From the NCBI GenBank assembly GCA_015501585.1, contig JADNRY010000758.1:1-27719 (forward strand): DNA of 27,719 nt, written 5' to 3'. Shown here piece after piece: positions 9,880-19,447 of this stretch (within the stretch, counting starts at the first letter, position 1; each line of letters starts with the position of its first letter). A program made the position numbers and the translations under genes. Source of the DNA: Rhodocollybia butyracea (Eukaryota; Basidiomycota; Agaricomycetes; Agaricales; Omphalotaceae). The notes under the pieces were generated by a model. The model ran no database searches. It saw only the letters and a program-made list of their open reading frames with translations, and was not told the DNA's origin.

Positions 9880-10722
9880 TGCAAAAGAACTACGGAAGGT
9901 GTACAGATCAGCGTTAATAGTCGCACGAATCGTCTTCCTTAATTGGGACCATGCTGCATGCCATCCTTCTTTCCGTCCTTATTCATCGATCTTATCGATC
10001 ATTCCATTGAAACGACTCAGATGGGAAGAGAGGTGTTGAGATAAAGGTCCCTAGCCAGAACAGATCCAGATTGTGCAGGTCTTGTGTGCGCTTGCTCGCA
10101 AAAATTCACCTACGAAGTTTTGCAGATATGAGCTTTATAATCTAACTGAGTGGCCTGTCCCCAGGCCAGTATAGGAGACTGAGAAGAGTGAGTGCAAGTG
10201 TTGTAGCTTTAGTAAGTGATACTAAGTATCAGAGTGCCAAGGTTAGAGGTAACTGTATGATATTTTTTTGAAGATCTACCACGGTATGGTGGCTTCTTGA
10301 GGGCCGGCAAGAGCGTTAGTATACTCCCGGTGTTGCCCTCAAGACTGGCGGTGAATGTAATACACTCCCTCCCTCCAAACCAGAGAACACAGGTCCATGG
10401 ATGGTGCGGAAAAGTAGTTTCGTCGAAGCCTCCAAAAGTGAGGGCGAGTGATGACAATCCAAGATAGCCCGGCATCTATGATCTTCGATTGTTTGGCGTG
10501 AAGGACTATCGGTACCCGCTGGTCGGAGTCACGTAGCTCGAGCGGAAAGGCAACAAAAAAAACCTGTTTATACCTGTATAGTATATACGTTTATCAAGTC
10601 GTTGTCCATGATACAGGCATACTCGCCGATACAGAGAGATTGATTTCGGGAGGTTCACAAACTGAAGCAAAAGTGCAAAACTACAATGAGTCAATAGCCC
10701 TTTTTCCTCGCTCTGACTACAT
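9880..10722. other. Intergenic, one unassigned minus-strand frame
   Basis: This holds the upstream region of the hydrolase and the 3' flank of the next gene. A minus-strand frame at 10209-10475 (88 codons, MPGYLGLSSLALTFGG) has a protein-like start but no recognised domain and no clear exon partners. It may be a leftover exon. Nothing else is supported. Confidence 0.35.
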
Positions 10723-11573
10723 CTAAGTTCGACAACAATGCCATGTATCCGGTACTTTCGTCGCAGCGCTGTCACTGGCAACCTGGGCCTTCTGATCGAT
10801 GCTCCCGTACACGGTCCACCCATGCTGATTAAGGATACCCATAAGCTCCAGCAACATTTGCCTCACTCGCATTGTCTCGCCGCCCATCGCATTCCATGGA
10901 TAGCCGTGAAGCTTGAACTCATAACACCCATCGGAACCATGTTCTTGATGTGACTGCAAGTACTCGATTCGTGTTAGCATCTGCTTGGCCGATTCCAATA
11001 GATCAGGAGGGGCGTCAATAAAGCGTAGTCGGTCCCCATTGCTAAAAGCAATGCACATCCAGTCGCGATGCTGGAGAGCCGAAGTGGGTGTCTGGCGCGA
11101 GAAGATCAAAGTGTCGAGGGCTGTGGTGGTTTTGCTCACAGCTGTACTGTGAATCCAATCTTTCAGTTAAGCACTCGTATCAGTGATTTACTATGGCTGG
11201 CATACCTGATATTCAGAACCCAACCCATGTTAAAGAGAGCCTCCAATAGCTTGCTCATAAGTCTCCGGGACACCATGGAGTCATCCCCCTTTATGACTGT
11301 AGGATACCAGGGATATTTATGAAGCTTGAATTCATGCGAGCCATGGTACTCTCTCTCGGATTGGAGCCCGTGAGTCCAGTGGCGACTTATAGCGTCTCGG
11401 ACGACAGCTTGCTCGTCAAGCCCGAATCCCATTAGACGGAGCCTGTTTACCGTTAGAGAGTTCAAATCCTGGCAGAAAACAGACTCTCACCGGTCGCCTT
11501 CGTGCATACTCATAGAAGCAAATACGACTGTCGGCGGGGTGCCTTTGACATCTTGGTATGAAGGTAGATCCAT
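10723..11573 (-). CDS. Two-repeat protein with FKL-PW motif, unknown function (247 aa)
   Basis: Three exons (11491-11573, 11206-11442, 10723-11146) with 48- and 59-nt introns splice to exactly 248 codons. The protein has two copies of one domain. Copy 1 reads GDRLRLMGF, then HEFKLHKYPW, then SRRLMSKLLEALFNMGW. Copy 2 reads GDRLRFIDAPPDLLESAKQM, then YEFKLHGYPW, then VRQMLLELMGILNQHGW. A linker with LDTLIF joins them. I recall similar GDRLRLID...FKL..PW...GW proteins as lineage-specific families in Agaricomycetes, without a known role or a name I can give. There is no signal peptide or membrane segment. A relic of its first exon lies at 6272-6360. Confidence 0.75.
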
Positions 11574-12333
11574 GCTCGCTACCCTCTAGTTGAGAAAGAA
11601 CGAAGTGGTTTTGACTAGCGCGCGCCTCTAGGTATTTAAGACTTGTGGGTTACCGTCATAGCCGTACATCTACAGCTATATGAGTATCCACACAGTATCC
11701 ACCTGGCTGCGTGTGGCAGTACTCCTCCCGAGCCTCGCTCCGTTCCTGCACCCTTCTGCCTTCGTTAAATCTTTAAATTTTCTTCTACTTCAAGTCTCCG
11801 AGCGCGTGAACAGTTTGGGTGAAACATTGAAAGGTTTGGTTTTTCAGCGCTTATTAGCTCGCCCGTGACTCATGGGAATCTGACTTGGTCTCTCAACTGA
11901 GGCTCAACCAAGTCCTCACAAGTCCTCAAGGACACTTACAGAACTGTTGCAGACATCCAAAGACGTCGTTAATCAGCGCAATTGCCTTGGAGCAACTTGA
12001 ATAGTTGACGTGCCAAGAATGTTTCAACGGCGATTCGGCTACGGCGAAACAGCAAGAAATTCAGTCGGATTTCCTTTTGTCTCCACCACCACCGCAAATC
12101 ATGATGGAAAAGACATGGGAGTGGGAGGGCATGCCAAAATGATAACGATCTACACTACTTTCAAAGTAGATGCTCTTTGCTTTAGACTCCTCTCCGAAAA
12201 TCAAGGACACTCGCGTTGCTCTGAATGGAGGTACTCACTGGTACTCAGCTATCCCGTCATTCTCAATTGAGTATTCATATATCCCATCACACACATGTGG
12301 CAGTTTGCAAGCGAGAGCAGAGAGTGCGGCAAA
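11574..12333. other. Intergenic, nothing recognised
   Basis: Upstream region of the minus-strand FKL-PW gene up to the left target duplication of the DNA transposon. A plus-strand frame of 62 codons at 11680 and one of 86 codons at 12010 show no domain or splice partners. No RNA gene was seen. Confidence 0.4.
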
Positions 12334-12340
12334 CTTGAGT

Positions 12341-12359
12341 CCCAGTGAAAATCGACATG
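12341..12359 (+). repeat. Left terminal inverted repeat of the DNA transposon
   Basis: 19 bp that match the complement of 13806-13824 without mismatch. The direct repeat CTTGAGT ends at 12340. Confidence 0.88.
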
Positions 12360-12410
12360 ATTGAAATCGATTGAAATCGAGTGAGATTGAGTGATATTGG
12401 TTCAAATTGA

Positions 12411-12741
12411 CAGCTGTTTTAAAAACCGTAGGCCGCCTTATGAAAAAGTTAAGTTTGATGCCGGACATGTGATGACCTCGGCACACACGCGTTGTCGTGT
12501 TGTCGGGTCGGGTCGATCGTCGCGTTTGACATGCTCAAGGAAAGAGTTGCCAGTAGGTGCTCGCGTAGGATAGATTCAGATACGTATAGCAGTAAACCAT
12601 ATCCATGATCAGATTAGTTGGGTCAACAGTCACAGACAATCGAGCGTCGGATTGTGACATCATTGGTATGCCGGCCTCATCACATGTCCGGCATCAAACT
12701 CAACTTTTTTACGGGGCGGCCTAGGGTTTTTAAAACAGCTG
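12411..12741. repeat. Inverted repeat with 72-bp arms inside the transposon
   Basis: The arm 12411-12482 and the complement of 12670-12741 align end to end with only scattered mismatches. Both contain CAGCTGTTTTAAAAACC and GATGCCGGACATGTGATGA. The 187-bp spacer is unrelated. A transcript through it could fold into a long hairpin. A motif like TGATATYGGTTCARATTG follows arm 2 and precedes arm 1 in the same orientation, which points to a rearranged duplication. Confidence 0.8.
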
Positions 12742-13805
12742 GAATGATATCGGTTCAGATTGGAAACTGTCAGCAAGTGACAGGTGTATTTACTTGTCAC
12801 CGAGGAGAACCGATCTCCTTCGAAAAGTGAGACTTTAACCGATTTTTTTTGATTAAGATTGAATGGAATTGGTTTCCATTGTTTCACATTGTATCATATC
12901 GAAAGAAATTGGTTCTTATTATTGCAGTTTTTTTTTGGCTTTCAAATCTGTTAAAATCAATTCATGTTCATTATCATTGTGTTCAAAATGGTTCATATCT
13001 ATGTACGTCAATTCTATATACATATACACCACACCAGGCCACACCATACTTGCAAGCAAACAAATCAGAGAAATTGCCACCTTTGAAGCGAGTTTGAGAA
13101 AAGACTTAGTTATCTCTTGAGTTATCTGAAAGACTGAAACTGAATAGAGCATATTTGCAGTCGGTTCGATGACCTCGGCGTCTCCTCGCTACGTCACACA
13201 GATCGCGACGACCGCAAGCTTGTCACGCCATCTCATCGGCGTCTCCTCGTTACATGTTGCCTTTTTAGCGGTTGCAGATACACTCTAATGAACAAGGTAG
13301 AACTCACCAAGTCTGCTTCAGGTGTGTTGGCTATCTGTGAAGCGTGAAACCAGTCATTAGTAGGTTAATTGAATGAACAGCAAATGAAGAACACACCCAA
13401 ATTGCTGTCTATGCACCAGTTCTTGACCAGTTCAAAATGTATTAAGGATAGTTTGGAATCTTCAGATGATTGAGCAAAGAGACAGAAGTAATTAGTAAGA
13501 TATCTTCGGACAGAGTAAGGACAGCGCAATAGAGTCTGATAACAGAAGCGTGATTGTGGTGGTCTGTAAGAGAAATGCCTTTAGTGTTTTGACTTGCATA
13601 AAATATTTTTATGGCACGGCGTTCTCTTGACATGTCGACGGGGCAAATTTTCAATAGCTTAGATTGTTCAGAACAGCGTAGAACCAATGTGGTTTAAAAC
13701 CAACAGATTCAGTATGTATTGATTTGGGTAAGGGATTGACAGCTACCAATTTCATCCGATTTCACCCAATTTCATCCGATTTCATCCAATCTCAACCATT
13801 TGAAC

Positions 13806-13824
13806 CATGTCGATTTTCACTGGG
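13806..13824 (-). repeat. Right terminal inverted repeat of the DNA transposon
   Basis: Exact complement of 12341-12359, followed at 13825 by the second copy of CTTGAGT. Confidence 0.88.
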
Positions 13825-13831
13825 CTTGAGT

Positions 13832-16292
13832 CTTCGAACGGACACGTGATGCGGCGTCTACTCACTTCGTCGCCAACAGTCATGTCCATCGAAAGGCTCA
13901 CTACTACTAGTGTAGCCTACAGCTTTTCTTCCACTCCCACCCACCCAGATGCGGTGCTCAGAGTTTTTCCAATTTATACCCTCATGATTGCCAAGATATA
14001 AATTCAAAATTACCGAATTAATATAAAGTCATATCATTAATTGCTAGCTAACAGTCCGAGCACAGGAGATGGTCGGCCCACCCACCCGTCGCAGCCGACT
14101 GTGGACCTCTTTTGTTGCTGGGACCCGAAGGCCTACGGCCTTCTCCCATACTTGCATATAATCATATACTGCACAATTAGCTACTAAGCATTTGCTTAGG
14201 TAGCTCGCCACTTCTAAAGCTTCACTAATAGTTCCAAGACACTCTTCAAACTCTACAGTCATCCCTCAACTTTCAGAGATTGGTCTCACTTCAAGTTCGT
14301 TAAGAGATTGCGGGAATACACTCAGGCTCAAGCTTCAGGACACATTACATTACAAGCCCAAAAATATCGCTGTTGTGGAAGATAAGAATGAGTCTCCCCC
14401 TCGCCGCTCAACTATCAAACCAACGATAAATCTCATCAAGACAGAGTGAAACCGATCTTCTTATCTGTACAGCTGCTGCTCATCCTTTTTATCGATTCAG
14501 CGTGAGATGGGACCAAACAAAAATCATATTGGAAGCCTACAGACCCACGAATGTGGGCCTAGTTGTAGGTTGATCATACTCAATACTAGTAGTACAGAAT
14601 TTAATGTGCCGAAGACTCGAAGCAGAAAATCAAGCACGGTTACAACAAGCAAGCACCTGAAACCTTCCTCCACTTCCTCCTGTGTTGCAGCTTTGATCGT
14701 TAGTCGGACTGCACGTCCAATGCTGTCCAATTGTGTCTACAGCTGAAATCGGTCTGGAAAGTAATTTAAATATCAAGGAAGTCGCGCGCGACAAGTAAAC
14801 GAAACGAAACGCACTCGTGGTTCGAATTACAGGTGATGGAGGCCCCGTTGGGCCACCCACTGTGGTTACACATCTGGTTCTCATTCTGAGTACTCGTGCT
14901 CTGAGCAATGAGAGCACAGTTGGTGGTCATCTCAAAACCACTGTATACGTTGAACGACCCCGAGGGCCCAGTGAATTGCTGAAACTGTACGCGATCGAGG
15001 ACGTTGGTAGGCTTCAGTCAGTAGAATATCAGAGTAAACGCTTACGAATGCAGTTCCTACCGCTGTAACAAATGCTGTTAGTCAACAATGGAAACCAAGA
15101 AGCTGAAGGCACACCTACCCATTTGACCACTGGCACATACAGCAGAAACGCTGTGGAATTGTGCAACGAGGACGGAGCTGGTCACCAGCAAGAATTTCGA
15201 GAGTCGAGAGAAAGCTGTCATCATCGTGGGTGATTGAGATTACAAACCTGGTTAAGATGAGGTGAGTGAGTATGAAGCAGGAGGAAATTGAAGCTTTTAT
15301 AGTCTCAGTCTATGCCTGAGGTACAATGGATAGGTTAACCAAAGACTCTACAAAATGGCCTTGGCCCCTCAGGATAGTACTTCACCAACTTAGCAAATGT
15401 AGGGCATCGGGTCGGAGCACGCTATAATTCGTTCGCCGCTACAATGGGCTTGTCGTATATCGAGGATAGCCCAAAAATTCCTCATTCTAGTGGAGAAATC
15501 GAATTTGCCAGTGTTATAGAATTTTAGCAATAGACACTGGATGTACAAGGCCTAAGCTACCCAATGTAGCAAAGCCCCAGCCTATGCTTACCGAGATGTA
15601 CCTAAATCAAGAGGAGATTTTCCTTGGCTTCTCTAGAGAGAGCACCAAGACCAGTAGTGTCGGGAAGTTCAATGAAAGTAGCTAGCAGTTGAATTGTTGT
15701 TGGGCTCACGACCTCCTATTATGCCCGCGCATCACCCAGCGTGCGGCGGATCCCGAACGATCTTACGAGTCGACAAAAGTCTACTTTGGCCAAAGAAGAG
15801 AGGAGGATGACCCGCCTGAATAGTTCGCTCAAGAGCGGAAACCATAAACTGGACCTCGCCTGTTTCCCATGCAGGCAGCGCATCAATTTTCAATTTTTGA
15901 ATAAACACAGCCACCACATGGACTTCCCAAATAGGATATGCCTTTTACTTGCCATTCTTGGATAAGTACACCTTGTCATTTCCTAATACGAGCATTAGTT
16001 TGTATTCAAACAAGACAAAGTATTCATCGTGACACCTTTTCCTCGTTATATTCATTTCGACCGTAAGTGCACCTTGTTCTCGAAAATAGTTACTAACTTG
16101 TATATTCGACAGATGAGAAGGTGTATGGTGTACACCCGTGCTTGTAAACGGGGCAGGAAGTGTCCTTGTACTCTCAAGCCATATATGCTATAAATCACTT
16201 ATCACTTCGTTTCTCACTAACTGTATTTCTCTAGTACTGGGGAGAGTGCTACACCTCCGTTAACATTCTCATCTCGACCTCTTCGTTCAATC
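13832..16292. other. 2.5-kb stretch upstream of receptor 1, no supported gene
   Basis: Short open frames occur on both strands (for example minus 14044-14262, plus 14507-14746, plus 14817-15068, plus 15741-15965). None has a recognised domain, splice partners or strong codon bias. I read both strands for a small precursor ending in a farnesylation CaaX box before a stop. The only frame of usable length is 14507-14746, ending CVYS, and its body does not look like a pheromone precursor. The region nearest 16293 should carry the receptor promoter. Confidence 0.45.
16189..16195 (+). promoter_or_regulatory. TATA-like box of receptor 1
   Basis: TATAAAT lies about 100 bp upstream of the receptor 1 start codon, at a plausible distance for a core promoter. 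One short motif in AT-rich sequence can occur by chance. Confidence 0.3.
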
Positions 16293-18250
16293 ATGAGTGC
16301 TTTGCCCGTCGTTTCTTTTCTTTCTGTAGTTTCCCTTGGGGCTCTTGCAGCCGGGCCACGTATTCGATCTGATGTTGCTCAGCTTGCACTTGTTCTCTGG
16401 CTTCTGGTGTGCAATCTCATTCAAGGAATTGACAGCCTGATTTGGGCTGGTAATACCGATATACATGTTCCTCGCTGGTGCGATCTGGGTCAGTATATCT
16501 TTTCAGTGTATGTACAAGAGCCAAGCCTGATTTCTTTTCGTAGTGACCAAGATATTGTTGGGGCTTATGGTTGCCATTCCCGGTGCATGTATTTGCATAG
16601 CTATCAAGCTAGCGCGTATCCATCAGGACGAAAAGCGCAAAGCCTCCATGAAATGGGTACCATATGCTATCGACGGTCTGTTCTGCCTTGGTGCTCCCGT
16701 GGCTTATATGTGTCTGCGTAAGTTGGCCTCTCAAAAGGGCGAGTTGGAGTGACGCTAATCGATACATCTTAGATTTCATTGTTCAGGACCACAGGTTCAA
16801 CATCGCAGAAAACTTTGGCTGCAGCGCTTCTATCTATCCGACTAACGAAGCCCTGGCTCTAATGCTAGTCCCTCCCATGCTTCTTGGCTCGGCGGCCTTC
16901 TTCATTTGCAGTCAGTTTCAATTTCTCTATCAACCTAGGCAGACTTTTGAACCAATTCCATTTGTTCTAGCCCGAGCCTTCCACAACTTCTCTCGTAGCC
17001 TCCAAAGTTTTGATGCGCACAGATCAGCTAGCACCAGGTCATCCTACCCGGACTTCTCTCGTCGTGTATCGATGGTGATGATCTTTGCAAGTGTTACGGC
17101 AATTATAACTATGTTCGGGATCTTTGTCCGCTCTGACATCGTTCCTTGGGATGATGTTCACAGGGACCTGACTGTCATTGCTATACTCAAATCCGACGTT
17201 GACCTTGTTCCTGTCGAGTTTGCATGGTGGACCGTCAATTCGCTCTCCTGGCTCTACATTGCACTCTCTCTAGCTATGGGAGAGGACATCAGAGATGCCG
17301 TGAAGAAATTTCCCAACTATGTTGCCAGTCTGGTAAAGCGGTTCAAGAGCATCGAGCCACGCCTACCGCGTCAACCGGTTCTTCCTGTACAGTGAGCTTG
17401 TTTTTTTTTCTCATCTGTATTCTTTGACTCTGAATTAATCCTCAGTAGGAAGCGCACTACAGGGCCAGCGCCGTCGTCGATGATAGTCGAACCTGATGAG
17501 AGTCTGGTTTCTGGATGGGACGATATCATTGACTTGAAGACTACGCGTCAGGCTTCTAAATCCCCCTCGCCTTCCAGAACACGTTCTCCGACTTCTACTC
17601 TACGTTCCATAACGACCTCTCCTGTAAACTTGCCACTATCTCAGCTGTCTTCTCCATCTTCTGCTAGATCTTGGAAGACATCCGATGAGGAGACTGTGCA
17701 TCTGCATTCTTCTGTTTCTAGCTCAAACTCGGGTCGATTTCCTGACGCTTGTGGAGATGACCCTTTCGCTGCCTCTACGACAGAATATCTCCACTCCCCC
17801 ACAGCTCACTCCCTCGGCCTCCAGTCACCTATCGTTTCTCATGAGATGTGTGACTCTCCGACTAAAGCGGGATCCCCTTCTAAGCCTGTGAAGCTTAGCG
17901 TGCCTCAGACTGTTCCAGACGACGTACAGTCGACCATCTCTTCCATTTTTGACGCTCCATGGCCCCAGCCCCCGTGTACCCCACCACCCTTTACTTCTCG
18001 GGTTGGTCACGAGTCCCCGGCTGTCTCAGATACGATATACGGGCAGCACGACGGACCTTTTGAGACCGTTAGAAATTATGCTCTTCCGTTCCAGGGACCC
18101 AGTATCCGTCCTATCCCAGTGGGTAAGGACATAGCCCGAACGGGTTCACCTACGCTGGGGAAAGCTAGAAAGTACCTTCGAAGGGATGGCGGCATCCACT
18201 CACCTCCGAATGAAGTTGTGTATGTGACCGTCGTCAAACAAACCGTTTAA
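16293..18250 (+). CDS. STE3-type pheromone receptor 1, long C-terminal tail
   Basis: Seven-helix GPCR of the fungal STE3 family, which binds farnesylated peptide pheromones and signals through a G protein to the mating MAPK cascade. Five exons (16293-16488, 16544-16717, 16773-16910, 16971-17391, 17446-18250) splice in consistent phases to 577 residues. Family marks: the N-terminal MSALPVVSFLSVV helix, GIDSLIWAGNTDIHVPRWCDL, then FIVQDHRFNIAENFGC, and late PWDDVHRDLT with FAWWTVNSLSWLYIALSLAMGE. The fourth exon begins after a 60-nt intron that keeps the frame open, so a simple ORF reading would wrongly include it. The last exon adds about 260 residues of Ser/Pro/Thr-rich cytoplasmic tail with many SP and TP sites, ending VVYVTVVKQTV. 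No broken frame. Whether it is a mating receptor or a non-mating paralogue cannot be read here. Confidence 0.92.
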
Positions 18251-19202
18251 TTCTATTTTTCTTTCCTTTACATACATTTCAACTGTATTTTATACTAGGT
18301 GTCATCTCCATCCTTTCCTTGTAGCTCTACACTCTTTTTGTACATGTAGCATATTTTCATAGACTATGAATATCATAACCGAAAATCAAGTTGCTGTTGC
18401 TGTGAACAAACTCTAAAAAGAGTCAGACAAAAGAAAAGGCGCGCGCTCACACGAAAAGAACAATAAGCGTTTGCGCTATAAAGTGATGATACAGCGCCTC
18501 TTCTTTCTGAATCTTTCCGTCCTTCATCTTTCCACCTTTCTTCCTTCCAGAATCCACTGGCTGTATAGCTGTACTCTCCTCGAAACGTATATGGGGAGCA
18601 TAATTCAACGCGTCGAATAATTTTTATCACTCAGTTACATCCGTGGTCCAGACATTCCGCCACCTCCGCCACAATTCTTTGTATTTTCAGCATGGGTTTA
18701 TATTCTGGCACAAGGGCAATCTGAAGCGACGAACAAGCTAGTATCCTAGGTGAGGACTCTGTTTGTCCTGGGTATTGTACCTTAACAAGCGGTACTCTTC
18801 ATGTAGAACAAGGGTCGTTGCTATTGAACATTGCTTCCCGATCTGTCAGCGTGATTTTGCCATGGTTTTTTGCTCTTCAACCAGTTGGCCTATCACGTTA
18901 ACAGCGTACACTATCGCTGTTCGGTTCCTTTCGGTCCTCATCCCGTTTCCCATACAACCCGGGAACTCCTTTACTAGATATATCAAGCCTTACGGCATAG
19001 TCTTTTTCTTTCTTTTGGGGAGAACCTGCTGCAATGGAGGAATGAAGGCCGAGCCTATTGGTTGAGGCCGGTGGGGTACGTACAGTGCTTTGATTTTCAA
19101 TTTTTGCTTCGAGTCAGCATGGTCATTTCGCACCATAATTTCTCTCGGATGTTCCACGAAAAATAATACTCTCACCCTGTGACACTTGGAACAAACTTGC
19201 AT
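18251..19202. other. Inter-receptor region, no supported gene
   Basis: The receptor 1 3' end is followed by AT- and pyrimidine-rich sequence. Open frames at 18763-19065 (plus) and 18990-19340 (minus, MLQFLAIPLYFTAEKDD) have no recognised domain. I searched both strands for CaaX-ending small precursors and found none with an upstream ATG. The only hits were CARI near 18698 without a start and CRKA, which is not aliphatic. Confidence 0.45.
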
Positions 19203-19264
19203 CCAAACTTGGACATGCTCAATAAAGTACCGTCCAAACTTGGACGTGCTCAATATAGTATCAT
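19203..19264 (+). promoter_or_regulatory. Two tandem 31-bp units with CCAA-N2-TTGG dyads upstream of receptor 2
   Basis: Two copies of a 31-bp unit (starting 19203 and 19234) each begin with CCAAACTTGGAC and continue TGCTCAATA. The first ten bases form a dyad CCAA-AC-TTGG of the kind bound by dimeric factors. They sit about 185-245 bp upstream of the receptor 2 ATG. Regulatory function is inferred from position and symmetry only. Confidence 0.5.
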
Positions 19265-19312
19265 CAAATGAACCGCCCAATCTGGGCTCATCATCTTTTT
19301 CCGCCGTAAAGT

Positions 19313-19321
19313 ACAAAGGAA
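19313..19321 (+). promoter_or_regulatory. Pheromone-response-element-like site
   Basis: ACAAAGGAA differs at one base from the ACAAAGGGA element bound by the HMG factor Prf1 in smut fungi. It lies 127 bp upstream of the receptor 2 start. An ACAAAG core also occurs upstream of receptor 1 (16015-16020). Short motifs like this arise often by chance. Confidence 0.25.
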
Positions 19322-19447
19322 TGGCCAAAAATTGTAACATGGAAACTTGGGCTTTTGCTCTTAAAGCCCGAGGTTATTCGAATTTACTGATCCATTCGTT
19401 GAATTTCGCCTTTTGTACACTTTGCGGCCGCCCTCCAGTACTGCAAG

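Larger units (their letters stand above)
12341..13824. mobile_element. Non-autonomous DNA transposon (hAT-like ends)
   Basis: The two ends are a perfect 19-bp inverted repeat beginning CCCAGTGAAAATCGACATG (12341-12359 and the complement of 13806-13824). The element is 1484 bp and is flanked by CTTGAGT on both sides (12334-12340 and 13825-13831), a 7-bp or imperfect 8-bp target duplication. Behind each terminus are short subterminal repeats of the GATTGAAATC / GGATGAAATC type. The CAGTG-like end and the 7-8-bp duplication fit hAT elements best, but no transposase is encoded, so the superfamily is inferred. Inside are a 72-bp inverted repeat and a direct repeat CGGCGTCTCCTCG (near 13178 and 13239). 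It lies about 2.5 kb upstream of the first receptor. Confidence 0.82.

Noticed and set aside
14817..15068. 83-codon plus-strand ORF with a mirror ORF on the other strand
   Set aside because: Both strands are open by composition and neither protein shows a recognisable family.
15549..15600. Minus-strand CYIG-stop as a CaaX candidate upstream of receptor 1
   Set aside because: The frame is only about 12 codons long and has no start.
18640..18680. Glycine-rich minus-strand C-terminus (GGGGGMSGPRM)
   Set aside because: No upstream exon can be joined. An alternative frame through the same bases is longer, and neither shows a domain.
18698..18745. Minus-strand frame ending CARI-stop between the receptors, as a pheromone candidate
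   Set aside because: No upstream ATG before a stop, and arginine in the CaaX box is not acceptable.
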